Source of the DNA: Begonia masoniana
Lineage: Eukaryota > Streptophyta > Magnoliopsida > Cucurbitales > Begoniaceae
DNA: 64,000 nucleotides
Direction: 5' to 3'
NCBI GenBank assembly: GCA_022432975.1
Contig: CM039509.1
Coordinates: forward strand, 41,574,209 to 41,638,208
A program made the position numbers and the translations under genes. The notes under the pieces are model-generated. The model worked only from the letters and a program-made list of their open reading frames with translations, searched no databases and was not told where the DNA came from. Shown here one piece after another: positions 44,098 through 56,122 of the stretch; position 1 is the first letter of the stretch, and each line of letters starts with the position of its first letter.

Positions 44098-46620
44098 GTG
44101 GAACACTTCACCAATCTTCACATGGACCTTTTCGGTCCTTCTAATATAGCCAGCTTAGGAGGAAAATTCTATGCTTATGTCATTGTTGATGACTTCTCTA
44201 GATTCACTTGGGTATTCTTTCTGACATCAAAGGATGAAACTTTTGATACATTCTCTAGCTTTAGGAAAAGAGTTCAAAATGAAAAGGAGCTCACCATTGT
44301 TGCTATTCGTAGTGATCATGATGGAGAGTTTGAAAATGAAATATTTGAACTCTTGTGTCTCAAGTATGGAATTGAGCACAACTTCTCATCTCCTAGAACT
44401 CCTCAACAAAATGGTGTTGTTGAAAGGAAAAATAGGTCCCTCTAAGAGCTTGTTAGGACTATGCTTATTGATAACTTCCTTCCTAAGTATTTCTGGGCTG
44501 AAGCTGTTCTAACAGCTTGTTATGTGCTCAATTGGGTATCTATAAGACCAATTCTTGAGAAAACTCCATATGAGCTCTGGAGTGAAAAAACTCCTTCTGT
44601 TAAGTACTTTAGAGCCTTTGATAGTAAATGCTTTATTCTCAACACTAAGGATAACTTAGGAAAATTCGATTCCAAATCTGATCTTGGAATTTTTCTTGGT
44701 TATTCTCTTACCAGTAAAGCATATAGGGTTTTCAATAAGAGAACTCTAGTTGTAGAAGAATCAGTTCGTGTCAACTTTGATGAGACCCCTCAACCCACAA
44801 TCAATGTGGATGAGGATGATATTTTGGAAAAATATCTGGACTCTCTTTCCTTAGAAAAGCCTTCAGACTCACTTCAAGTAGAAAAATCCTTAGAACCTTC
44901 TTCAAGTTCTTTAGAAATTGTTCCTGTTAAAGTTGAATCTGCAGCTCTTCCAAGAGATTGGAAGTATATAAGAAACCATCCAATAGATGAAGTCTTAGGT
45001 GATCCTTCCCTAGGAGTAAATACTAGATCCTCTCTTAGGAATCTCTGTGCCAATGTGGCATTTATTTCTCAAGTAGAGCCTAAGAAGTTTGAAGAGGCCG
45101 AGAGTGATGAAAATTGGATTTTAGCTATGCAAGAGTAGTTAAATCAATTTGAAAGGAGCAAGGTATGAGAACTTGTTCCACGGCCTAAGGATCATCCCAT
45201 TATAGGAACTAAATGGATTTATAAGAATAAATTGGATGAAAATAGAATTGTTGTAAGAAATAAGGCTAGACTAGTTGCTAAGGGATACTCTCAAGAAGAG
45301 GGTATTGATTTTGAGGAATTTTTTGCCCCTATAGCTAGATTAGAGTCAATAAGAATGCTCCTAGCTTTTTCCTGCTACAAGAACTTCACACTCTTTCAAA
45401 TGGATGTAAAGAGTGCATTCTTAAATGGTTATATCACAGAAGAAGTCTATGTTGAGCAACCTTTAGGTTTTGAAGCTTTTGATAAACCCGACCATGTATT
45501 CAAACTTAGGAAAGCTCTTTATGGTCTTAAACAGGCTCCTAGAGCTTGGTATGATAGGTTGAAGAATTTTCTTGAGGAAAAGAAATTTAAAAGGGGAAAT
45601 ACTGATTCAACCTTATTTACCATGCAAAAGGACAATGATATTTTGTTAGTTCAGATCTATGTCGATGACATTATATTTGGATCAACTAATGTCACGATGT
45701 GTAATGAATTTTCCTCCCTCATCCAAAGTGAATTTGAAATGAGTATGATGGGGGAGTTAAAATTCTTCTTTGGTTTTCAGATCTGTCAATCTCCTGATGA
45801 CATTTTCTTCTGTCAAGAAAAATACATCAAGGAGCTCTTAAGGAAGTTTGGCTTAGAATCTGTTAAGTCTTCTAAAACTCCCATGAGTACCACAACAAAA
45901 TTGGACAAAGATGAAAATGGAATAAATATAGACATAAAGAAATATCGTGGTATGATTGGATCTCTGTTATATCTGACCGCAAGTAGGCCAGATATTCTTT
46001 TTAGTGTTTGTTTATGTGCTAGATTTCAAGCTGCCCCTAAGGAGTCTCATTTAACTGCTGTAAAAAGGATTTTCAAATATTTGAGTGGGACTTATGATCT
46101 AGGATTATGGTATCCGAAGGGCACCTCTTTTGATCTGATTGGATACTCAGACTCTGATTATGCAGGTAGTCTAATTGATAGGAAAAGCACTAGTGGCACC
46201 TGTCAGTTCTTAGGTGAATAGTTAGTCTCCTGGTATTCTAAGAAACAAAATTCTGTTGCACTTTCAACTGCAGAAAGTGAATATATTGCTGCTGGCAGTT
46301 GTTGTGCACAAATGTTGTAGATGAAAAAGACCTTGGAAGATTACAATCTGTTTTATAATAGGATTCCTATTCGGTGTGACAACACTAGTGCCATAAACAT
46401 TTCCAAAAATCCGATTCAACACTCTAGAACCAAGCATATCGATGTCAGATATCACTTCATAAGAGAGCATGTTCTAAGAGGTGATATCTCCTTAGAATTT
46501 GTTAATTCTGTAGACCAATTAGCTGACATCTTTACCAAGCCTTTGGATGAAAAGACCTTCAATAATATTAGAATAAGGCTAGGTCTTATTCGGGTTGAGA
46601 AAAACTAAGGTTATTCCTCG
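44098..46620 (+). pseudogene. pol: SIRE integrase core, reverse transcriptase and RNase H
   Basis: It resumes at VEHFTNLHMDLFGPSN (integrase catalytic region), then VDDFSRFTWVFFL, RSDHDGEFEN and RTPQQNGVVERKN. A TAA at 44443 replaces a glutamine codon. KYFWAEAVLTACYVLN and KAYRVFNKRTLVVEESVRV, a strong SIRE signature, follow. RT has [47 protein letters not shown] and the [10 protein letters not shown] active site (about 45657). RNase H has [17 protein letters not shown], a stop at 46219, and RTKHIDVRYHFIREH. Stops at 45136, 45166 and 46318 also break it. All of these stops recur in the copy at 61219-63720. Confidence 0.92.
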
Positions 46621-46924
46621 GTTGGTGAATCTTGAGTGATAGAGCTGTTTTTAGCTGTGAAGGCATCGGTAGATGCGTTGTTTTCAATTGGCATCGAAAG
46701 ATGCATGTCAATCGATAGACATCGGTTGATGTATTCTTAATCTGCCGACACGTGTGACCCATCGGGCTAATCGGTTTTACACGTGTGACTTCATCTCGTT
46801 GGACGATGCCTTATTCCATTTAAATTATGCTTCTTTTCAAAGACGCTTCACATTTCGCGCTCTTTCAGAAAGCCCTTGCTTCCAATCCTTTTTCTCTCTA
46901 GGTTTTCTTCTTCGAATCATTCAA
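46621..46924 (+). other. SIRE spacer between pol and downstream ORF
   Basis: Non-coding spacer. From 46655 to 46770 it has several GCATCGGTAGATGC / CATCGGTTGATG-like units, similar in style to the LTR array. The same spacer occurs at 63720-64000. Confidence 0.6.
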
Positions 46925-47212
46925 ATGGCTTCATCGTCTCTCGCCCTTCCTAAACCAGCCAAGAAGAAGGCTAAAGTTTCAACTCGTCCCCCTCGTGTGA
47001 TTCCTCGTGCAAACGCGTGGCCATCTCTCTTCTTCACCAGTCAAGCCTCTGAAGCAAGGTACCAGACGACTTTAAGCACAAATCTCTGATTCCCTGTCGT
47101 GGTATTTACTTTGAAGACTTTGCTGGCATGGATATTGTTGAACCCCTGAAGGATCTCGGGTTATTAGGACTGTTTGATGTAGAATCTTACTATTACCCTG
47201 AAGCTATCCGAA
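46925..47212 (+). pseudogene. Extra ORF downstream of pol (putative plant transposon protein type), truncated
   Basis: The ATG at 46925 starts MASSSLALPKPAKKKAKV, then a basic/proline segment and WPSLFFTSQASEARY. A one-base frame change near 47066 is followed by HKSLIPCRGIYFEDF, DLGLLGLFDVESYYYPEAIR. The K.LIP.RGI.F..F and ...GLL.LF......YPE.I pattern resembles the N-terminal part of the 'putative plant transposon protein' domain. SIRE elements often carry an additional ORF 3' of pol, sometimes called env-like, of unproved function. It is cut at 47212 by the deletion that also removed the end of the neighbouring gypsy LTR. I see no signal peptide or membrane segment. Confidence 0.6.
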
Positions 47213-49572
47213 TGTAGCAAGGCAGAGAGCGATCACTGCCTATGTGCAGCGATCATGGGCAGCGACTGATCGCTGCCCATGATCGCTGCACATAAGCAGC
47301 GACCGATCTCTGCAGCAAGGCAGAGATCGATCACTGCCTATGTGCAGCGATCCTTCCCTTCTTCTTCCTTCTAATTCCGTCGTTCTCTTTTTCTCTCATC
47401 TGCTCTCTGGAATGTTGGATTCCAGAGAGTAAACCAACTCTGTTTTTCCACACTAAATTCTTTTCAATCGCAACAAAACTATAACTTAAACTCGACTAAA
47501 TTAACAGCAGACTTTGCGAAATCCAACTGCGTAGATATATCTAAAATTGAGGTTATCCGTATCAAACCTACAACATTTCAAAGCATTTCTATAACGTTCA
47601 GATAACTGTTTTAAAACCAAAACATTCTCTATAAACAGTTTACTAAAAAAAAAACCTTTAAAACATCAAATATAAACCTATCAACTACCAGAACCAAGCA
47701 TCATAATATATCTATACAACCAACAGCCCAAAATGTCCCAAAAACCCTCAAAACTCTGTACATACTTCCCACGGGTCGGTTAAGCCTCGACTGCGCCAGC
47801 ACACCACCGCAGCCATCCTCTGTCAACTGAATCATGCCTCAGGTGGAGGGACATCGTCCTCACCTGGTACCTCGAAGTCTATGTCACCTACACCATACAA
47901 TATACACTATGAGATAAAATCTCAGTAAGACTCGTAAATGCAAATACTATGCCATGTTATGCTATGCTGTGCTATGCCATGCTATGCTGTGCTATGCCAT
48001 GCTATGCTGTGCTATGCCATGTTATGCTCTGTAGGTGTCACTGAGATCCTATCCCCCTAACCGGAGAGAGCTCATCCAGCGGGCGGACTACTCTTTCCAG
48101 TTAGAGGAGGGGGGTACACGCTTACAACACGTACAGCCGTGCCTGAGCCCCACCTCGCGTGACCTATAACTGTATGCCTTTTGGCTGTAAGCCTTTCGGC
48201 CGGTGAACTGTAAGCCTTGCGGCCGGTGAACTGTAAGCCTTGCGGCCGTGAACTGTAAGCCTTGCGGCCGGTGAACTGTAAGCCTTACGGCCGGTGAACT
48301 GTAAGCCTTACGGCCGATTTTAAACTGTATGCCTTACGGCCCAATTTATTCTTTACGTTATCTTTAAAACATTGCACGTGATGCGTGAACAGTTCAATAT
48401 GCCATAAGGTAAACAATAACATATATACCATCTGGACTATAAAACACACAACCTATAACCGATAAAACAACTAAACCTGTCTACCCAACCAAAACAAATA
48501 AACATACGCATCTCCAAAATTCCTCGAGACGACATTCGACGTACGGTGTAGGCCAATCGGCCAGAGAAGATCACGAGAACTTACCTCGTGTCCAAAGCGG
48601 CTCAAGCTCCGTCCACGAGCACTGTTTTACCTAAGCAATTCACAACGTTTATCGTTAAAACGAGTTTAAACTTCTAAACGTCCAAATCAACAAAACCTTA
48701 ACTAAAGAATTTCCTAAAGCTATAATTCGATTCGTTGCACTATTTTACTGAGCAATCTACGCTTGGCACCTGAAAAATCCAAATTACGAGTTTATCCAAA
48801 AATCCCGAATTTTACGATTTCCAACATTTTTTACGAATCGTTCCAACTTCGTCCTATAATGTTCAATACGTCATTTATATCGTTAATCATAATCAAACTA
48901 TTAATTTTGGACCATAAATCGACATTTTTATCGAAACCCTAATTGATTAAACTCCGAAAAACTCAAAATAAAAGCTCTAAAATTGTAGGTTCATACCTAG
49001 AACGTCGATTGGAGGAGAAATCACGAAGAAAACGAAACGATCGGAGCTCAAATCGGAGTTCGGAAATGAAGCGGCCGTGAGGGAGAAGGAACAAAATCGC
49101 CTCTGGCGTTTTGTGAAAACAGGGAAGAAGAAGAAAATGAGGGAGAGAGAGATTTGTGTTGATTTTATAATTTTGGTTTGACAAATTACTAAAATGCCCC
49201 TTCCTTAGTTATATATATATATTTCGTCCTTCGTTTCGTTAATCGGCCAACGACTCGACTTTTCCAACTTTCAATATTTCGCCAATAACTCCTATTCATT
49301 ATTTGGGATTTATTGAAACTGTCCGTTCTCAATTCGAACCTCGTTTACTATTTTTATTAAAACATTCTTTATGTTACGAGAAATGTAATTACTCGGAATA
49401 TAGCGTTTAATCTCCGAAAATTCCCATAATTTTCTTAAAATTCCTATTAATCGATATGATCGTAATGACGCTTTCTTTTTGTGAAACGGACCTGATTCGA
49501 CATAAATATAAAAATGTCATCCAATAATATAATAATAATATAATATATGAGTCTGTATAACTGGGTATTACA
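47213..49572 (-). repeat. Gypsy LTR of the Tekay-like family, 3'-truncated
   Basis: On the minus strand it starts TGTAATACCC at 49572 and follows the 19750-22410 LTR, diverged: GTAAGTTCTCG / GGCCTACACC at 48546-48584 and the GTGTAGGTGACAT motif at about 47882-47894. It ends inside the GC-rich palindromic block (47213-47350), so the last 250 bp or so are missing. It sits in the SIRE 3' LTR; the break removed the end of this LTR, the left part of the SIRE LTR and the end of the extra ORF. Confidence 0.85.
48180..48330 (-). repeat. Tandem GGCCGGTGAACTGTAAGCC units
   Basis: Six or so near-copies of a 20-23 bp unit (AACTGTAAGCCTTGCGGCCG and variants) occupy the LTR position where the intact family has GGCCGAAAGGCGTATT repeats. 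Confidence 0.82.
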
Positions 49573-50048
49573 AGAAATCAGACAGAGTACTTAAGCCGAG
49601 GTTAGAGCACGAAGGAACAAATTTGCAAAAATCAGTATTGAGCTCTAACGAGCGATATTCTTCACACTCTGTATTTTCTTCTACACTTCTCGATTTTAAC
49701 TTGAGATTTAATCTTTGTGAGAGTGTAGTTTGTTCTTGAAATTTACAAACTCAAAAACCTGTATAAGGCAGTGGATTGTCGCCCGTGAACAACAATCCAG
49801 ATTTGTAAAAGGCAGTAGATCGAAGCCCGGAATTTCGATCTGTTTCTTCTTGTGAGAAGAAGGTTAAGGATCTTCAAAGAAAAAACCTTGAAGCGTGGAT
49901 GTAGGCAGGTTTTGGCCGAACCACGTAAAAACACTGGTGTTAATTTCTCTTACTCTCTCTTTTATATTTGCTGTTGATTTGTTTGCTGTTAGTTTAAAAA
50001 TCTTAAAAAAGTCTAATTCACCCCATCTTAGACAATCTCAATCCTACA
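49573..50048 (+). repeat. SIRE 3' LTR, right part
   Basis: It matches 39237-39718 closely, beginning at AGAAATCAGACAGAG and ending CAATCCTACA at 50048. The left two thirds of this LTR are absent. TATGC (50049-50053) follows. Confidence 0.88.
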
Positions 50049-50170
50049 TATGCTTGCTTTTATGATGAAACTTAGGATTCTTTGCTAATGCAATAGATGA
50101 TTTATTATCAATAAGGATTTTTTTAGCTTCCACTTGTGGCATTTGTAACTCCAATAGTTTTTTCAGTCAT
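50049..50170 (-). pseudogene. Copia RNase H fragment (older minus-strand copia)
   Basis: The minus strand reads LLELQMPQVEAKKILIDNKS and continues to the KNPKFHH.SKH region. It continues, across the SIRE element, at 38305. It is the counterpart of 7940-8049. Confidence 0.8.
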
Positions 50171-51210
50171 ATGGCAGGACATACACAATGTCACGACCCG
50201 GAGACGTGCCCAAACAAAACATCGGGTCTAATGACTCGATCTTAGGTAAGGATCTAATCACTCATCTCAAGACTTAGTTTACAGCAAAAGATTTAACCAA
50301 GAAAAAAAAAACCCCACACGAGATGGGCCAAGTCCACATAATGATCACAAAAATAATAAGATGATGCAATAAATAATATAAAGAAAACATATTGCACAGG
50401 AAATAAAGTATCAAACACCCAATGCAAGTCAAACAAAAGAAGTAATTAAACAGGGGAGTTCTTGCCAAGGAAGAACTAATTTTCTCACGAAGAACGAAAG
50501 GAGAACAATGGAGAACTATAATATCTTGTATTTTTCTATTTGTTATTTTTCCTGAGTAAATTTTTTGCGTTATTTAATGTCAACTTGTTTGATGTTGACT
50601 TAAATTGTCTTGCTCTGTTTTCATTGGGCCACGTGTAGTTTTTTATCAAATCAGTCAAACTCTCAATTTTCGTGTCATGTGTAGTGAAATCCTGCAACCT
50701 TACGGTAGTGAGATTAATATTTTGTCTTTGAGATGTCAGTGGAAAATAATAAATTTACAAAATATTTTCTATATTACCAATTTATTTATGTCACGACCCT
50801 GAGGCGAACCAAGATAGAAACGCCAGATTGAACAACTGATTCTCAAAGAGAGCATGATCGCCCAGGCGAACACTTGGTTTCCAACGGAAAACTTCACCAA
50901 GAAATAAAGGAAACCCACATGAGATAGACCAAATATACATTGTGATCACAAAATAATAAGATAGTGTGGTAAATAATCCAAAAAAAAATATTGTGTAAGA
51001 AATAAAGTGTAAAATCTGAGAATTTTAAAATTTTCCAAATAAATTTTTTGCATTTTTCACGGTCAACACGTATGGTTTAACTCGAATTGTGGTTAGTCAT
51101 TGGCATTTGGCAACATGTATTTTCTTTGGTCAATCGGTGATTTTGAGTCTACCGTGGAGTTGTATTCTCAAAATCTTGTGCTTAGAGAACAACAAATAGG
51201 ATGAATGTCA
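50171..51210. repeat. Two TGTCACGACCC repeat units
   Basis: Units start at 50189 (TGTCACGACCCG) and 50789 (TGTCACGACCCT). They are about 95% like the reverse complement of 6893-7939 by eye and probably are tandem LTR-derived pieces. No gene. Confidence 0.6.
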
Positions 51211-52420
51211 AGCCAATAATTTAAAAAAAATATATTTTATTTAGTATATCTCTAAATTTATCTTCTTGTCGGTATTGTGTAAATCTATCCTTTAAGTTTA
51301 CGAAAATTGAGAGAACAAGATGAGAAGTGGGATAATAAATTCCCGCACATTTATTTATAGAATCATAAAATGATTTTAAAAAATCAAGAAATGTATTAGC
51401 TACAATACAATTAGATTTATCAAGATTAATACTTTGTGTTTTTTTATTAATAAAAATACAAATAACTTGCCAATATGACCTAGCATTTTTCAACATTAAA
51501 AATTAATTCAATATGAAGCGAAATATATGTCAAATCATCTTTAACAACTAAATTCAAATATGACATACACATCTCATATGCAAAAGAGAATCGTGAGTAG
51601 TATCTAATTGAAAATAATATTTAAAATGAGAAATAGCAATATCAATACTAGCATTATCAATAATTATGTTAAATATTCTTTCTCTAATAGAACATTCTTT
51701 CAATATTACTATAATATATCTATAAATAGTAATATCAGTGTGAGGATATTCACAATTACGAAATTTTAAAATTCTTTTATTTAATTGTCAAGAGTCATCA
51801 ATAAAATGAGAAGTTACAATAACATAACATATAGCATTGCGTGCACTCCATAAATCAAAGGTAATACAGATAGACATTGAAAGGGCGCTTGAAAAAAATA
51901 AAATTAGTTTATTTTTTATATCATAAAATATTTTAATATTATCATTTTAGTTATACCTCTAGGAATATGTTTAAAATTAAAAGTAGCATACTCTTTCATA
52001 AATTTTTCAAATTCATCAGTATCGGTGAACGCTAAAGGCAACCTGTATTGTGTTACTAGTTTTGTTATTCCTTCTATCATTTTTTTGTGTGAATATAAAA
52101 AAGTGTCACTACCACTAGCATTCAATAATTTGTTTAGGGTCCCTTACTTGCTCACTTAAATGACATTTTTGATAATATCTACTAAGTGTGCTAGTTGAAC
52201 TACTAAAAATATATACATAATTCTTAATACAATAGTTATATTAAGCTCTAAATTCTACTTTTCTAGCAATTTTAATTTCTTTCATATCAAAATGTGTTCA
52301 TACTTTAGATGTTTTGTTCTTTTTTTAGGTCAAGAAGTGGATGTTTGTACTATTGAAAATACAGAATTTAATTTCCTAATTTTCTCAATATAATCATTAA
52401 TGTTCTCAATATTATAATCA
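51211..52420 (-). pseudogene. hAT-family transposase (RICESLEEPER-like), decayed
   Basis: Minus-strand reading from about 52330 gives a BED-type zinc-finger region (KVWTHFDMKEIKIARKVEF, then ...STLSRYYQKCH with the first cysteines damaged). It continues with GITKLVTQYRLPLAFTDTDE, a FEKFMKEYA region, FDLWSARNAICYVIVTSHFI, LKECSIRERIFNIIIDNAS, ARSYWQVICIFIN and SINKCAGIYYPTSHLVLSIF. These are the usual hAT blocks in order; the C-terminal dimerisation domain is missing after FRDILNKIYFF. Many stops and frame changes are present. The product would have cut and rejoined the transposon ends. Confidence 0.85.
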
Positions 52421-53437
52421 TGTGGATCTATAATTATTAAAATAAATTTAAATAAGAAATTGATATCACAAATTCAATTGATCAACAATAGTTTGTTGAT
52501 TGTGTGAATTTATGATCAACTCCACGTATATGAAACTTACAAAAATTCACACAAAAATGTTAAATCATACACCTAAAATTAACAATAATATAAAAATTCA
52601 TTAAACAAATAAATTGTGATATATACCTTGTTGAATAAATAGAAAAAATGTGAAAATTGGTAAGAACAAGAGAGATCGATTGAGCACTAAAATTCAAAAG
52701 TAGAAGAATGGGAGATTGATTGAAAATTTGATAAAAATATTTGAATAGATTTTATTATATTTATAGAGGAGAGGAGATGAGAGAGGGCCGAGTACGCGGG
52801 CTGGCAAAACAGCCTGCCCATTTAACGTCACTACCTAAAAACCCCGTTCAACTTGAGTTTTTGTGTTTGAGTTGGAAATATTGTTTGGGAGGTGTTGTGT
52901 AGAAAAAAAGGGGTAAGAGGCAGTCGGACGACAGAATTTTTGCCGTTGAATCATAGCATTGTTCAGCACTACGATCACCCTAGCAGGACGGGCCTTGCCA
53001 TCCTAGCCGAGTGGGTTGGGCCTTGTGGCCCAACTCGAAGGGGGGCCTGGCTAGTCAAAACTGGACCGCCCGCCCCGATTTTGATTTTTTTTCGTTTTTC
53101 CACCTTTCTTCTTCTATTTTTTTCTGGGTTTTTAACAGGGTATTTTCTTCTTTTTGGATGTTATTTTTACCTGTATTTTTGGCATTTTGAACACGATGGT
53201 GGTCTTTGTTCGTTGAAATTCCTCTATAATCGTTTTGCACGTAAATCGATGTAAAATCTTAAACTCTAACGTTAGAAGTATAAGCTAGAACCTTACTAGT
53301 GGGGTTGGTTAGTATCGTTTTTGGGTAAGTTCAAAGTTTTTAAAGGAAACTCTTGTGGATTTGTGGGTCGAGCTTGCAACATCCAAACTTCATATTTTTG
53401 TCAATGTTCCACGTGTGGATCAACTGATTGTCCAGTA
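52421..53437. other. hAT 5' non-coding end and unclassified flank
   Basis: Upstream of the hAT BED region the DNA is AT-rich. Then GC-rich blocks rich in GGGCC/GGCCC (52785-52830 and 52985-53060) resemble hAT subterminal repeats. Exact terminal inverted repeats could not be identified. ORFs at 52892-53254 and 53321-53567 lack any recognised similarity. Confidence 0.45.
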
Positions 53438-55959
53438 TGTAACACCCGGTATTTTTTCGGTTATGAAATTTTCCTTGAAAATACTTCAGATGAATTTAAT
53501 TCACTATAAATGCAACGTGCACCTTTTGAAAATTGGACGCCGCCAATGTGTGGGTTTAAGAAAATAGGGCGAAACTGAAGAAGATAAAAAAGTACGAGAT
53601 TTTAATCGGGTTTCCGAATTAGAACCCGCGTGTTCTCTCTCTCTCTCTCTCTCTCCCTCCCTCCCTCCCTCCCTCCCTCCCTCACATGGCACTTACCCCC
53701 CCCCCCTCTCTTTCTTTCCTTCATTCTTTCCCTCCCTCTCTCTGATTTTCTCTCTGCTGCTCTTCCCTCCAGGCGATGACGAACACCACGCCAACGATCA
53801 ACGACGCCTCCACTCTACCGATTTCTCTAAATTTCTCTATTTAAGGTAACCCTCTACGTTAATTAACGAGTTTAGGTTAGTTATACATTAGTTTTGTTGA
53901 AGTTTTGAGGTTAGGGTTTCGGAGAAAACTCGTCATTTTATGCGAAAACACACTAGAACGTTATGTAAAGGTTTGAATGGATAAATTGAAGAAAAAACCA
54001 AACTCGTTTGATGAAAAATGGAAGATTCGACAGGAATTCGACGTTATTTAGGGCACCCATGAATTTTTTATTTGCTATCGATTCCAGCGTGCATTTTATA
54101 AATTAATGATTCCACGATAAACTAGGCGTAACGAGATTTTTGAAAAGTGTTGAATCGTTGAAAATAGATATCGTTTGGATGAGAAAATTGAGTATGAAGT
54201 TGTGCACATAAGATGTTTGATAAATTGGCTAAAAGAAATGTTAAGTTCGCTTTAAGCTATTTGAATGGAGCTCGAGCGCATTCTACTTAGGTTACTAGTT
54301 AGCGTGCTTGTAACGTGACTTATGGTTCAATTATGTGCATTGTAGGTTCGTGACTCGACAAGGGAAATACGTTCGAGGCTTGCAATCTTTACGGACGTCA
54401 GGTAAGTTCATACGCTAAGGTTGGCCCTTAAGGCCCTACATCATGGAGGTGCTAGGTTTTAGGTTGTCGGGTTTGTTGATAGGTAGCTGGGTCGTAGGAT
54501 ACATCTTAAGTTTAGTGCGTTTGTTTTATGCAATGTCTTGATGATCTGTCATTTATTTCTGCTTTGAGGACCTGTCATTTAAATTATGTATGTTTACGCA
54601 CAATGTATGTTCATGCATTCACGTTTTTTTCTACAGTCATGCAAAACGTTTTATGCACGTGATTTGAAGTAAGAAAGATAAAATACGCAAATGTAAAATA
54701 TGGTTAAGTGTGGGACAGGTGCTGGCATATGTTTTGTCCTTCTCTGGGACTATGTAAAACCGTCCTCGCCGCGGACAAACATGTGATTTTTATTTCTCCT
54801 CAAACATGTGTTTTATCCCTCCTTGGGACACGACAAAAGTACTAACCATGTTAACCCACGTCAAGTACGTAATGTAATGTTTCCCACTCCCTATAAGCCC
54901 CACTTATACCAACATGTCAACTTGAATGTATGTAAAATAATATTAATGTATTTCAAACGTTCATGCATAGCACGTGCATCTTTCGCATTTTATGATCTCA
55001 CTGAGCTTTAAGCTCATTAGTTGAACTCTATGGTGTAGGTACGAATCATACGGATGAGGACTCAGAGCCTCAGGCCGATATGTAGGCGGTTGACGGGACG
55101 AGCTTGCGAGGTTAGTTGCAGCAGTCAGGTGCATTTTTGATCCGTGGGTGACGTATCAAGATTTACGTTAAGTTTGTATAGTTTTTGGGATTTAGTTTAT
55201 GTATAGGTATGGGTTGATGTTTTAAAAATTTTGTTTAATAGTAGCCTTTTTGAAAATCATACTGAACTATTTGGGCTTTTAGGTTTTCATGGATACGCTC
55301 AGTTTTTAGATCGATCCATGCAGTTTGATTTCTCAAACTTCTGACATGTTTTGTAACGCATTTTAAGCTACGTTTTTGAGTCATGTTTTTTAGGGTTTCG
55401 ATGTGTTTTATGTTTAGAAGGGTGGGGAAAGGTTTTGGTAAGTTTAATGTGAAGTGTAGGTGGTAGAAAGGTGAAAATGTGAAAAAGGGTCGAAGTTGGT
55501 GAAGTGGGGGTGCGGGGTGCGCTGGGGCGTTCGCGGGGGTGCACACGCACCAGCCGATAGATCGGCAGCAGCGCTGGAGCGCTGGCGCACACGGCAGGGA
55601 ACCTGCCAATCGATCGGCGCCCAGCACCGATCGATCGCCCCCTGCGCGCAATGCGCACGCTGTCTGGGCGACGCGCGCCGAGTGTCACGCAACCCAAATT
55701 GATTTTTTTTTTTTTTTTCATTTTCAAACACGTTTCAACCCGACGTTTCGCGATACTTCCAAAACGTATTTTTTGAACATTTTCGACGTATTTCAAATGA
55801 TTTAAACGACCCAAAAACCGAGTCAACATTTTACCGAAAATGACTTTAAGCATCGATTTAGAGTTTTAAAAAGTCAAAAATTTTCACGTCCAAAATATCA
55901 AAGTCAAAGTCAACATCAGGTCACGTCCCGGATCGACCCTGTGGGTTGGGGTCATCACA
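53438..55959 (+). repeat. 5' LTR of a degenerate gypsy element
   Basis: The LTR is 2522 bp, TGTAACACCC...GGTCATCACA. It contains GTAAGTTC / GGCCCTACATC at 54403-54442, GGTGTAGGTACGAA at 55032 and a GC-rich GATCGGCAGCAGCG block at 55540-55690. The end resembles that of the solo LTR at 8289-9946. The GC-rich ORFs at 55235-55853 are by-products. Confidence 0.88.
53632..53706 (+). repeat. (CT)n / (CCCT)n microsatellite and C run
   Basis: Pure CT repeats pass into CCCT repeats, then after a short interruption a run of ten Cs. Confidence 0.95.
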
Positions 55960-55964
55960 GTTTA

Positions 55965-55976
55965 TGGTATCAGAGC
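55965..55976 (+). other. Primer-binding site
   Basis: TGGTATCAGAGC lies five bases after the LTR end, as in the element at 22415. Confidence 0.92.
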
Positions 55977-56122
55977 CCTCGGGGTTTTAAAATCGATTTG
56001 TAGACTGTTTGACTGCGCAATCCACCTCGTGAGATCGCTCCATCAATTGTAAGTGTTTAAGTTTTCATGCCAGCTTTAGTTTATTAAATTAAGTTTATTA
56101 TTGTTTATGGGAACTTTAAAAA

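Noticed and set aside
55235..55853. GC-rich ORFs on both strands near the LTR end
   Set aside because: They are located wholly in the LTR at 53438-55959, overlap on both strands, and contain no domain.
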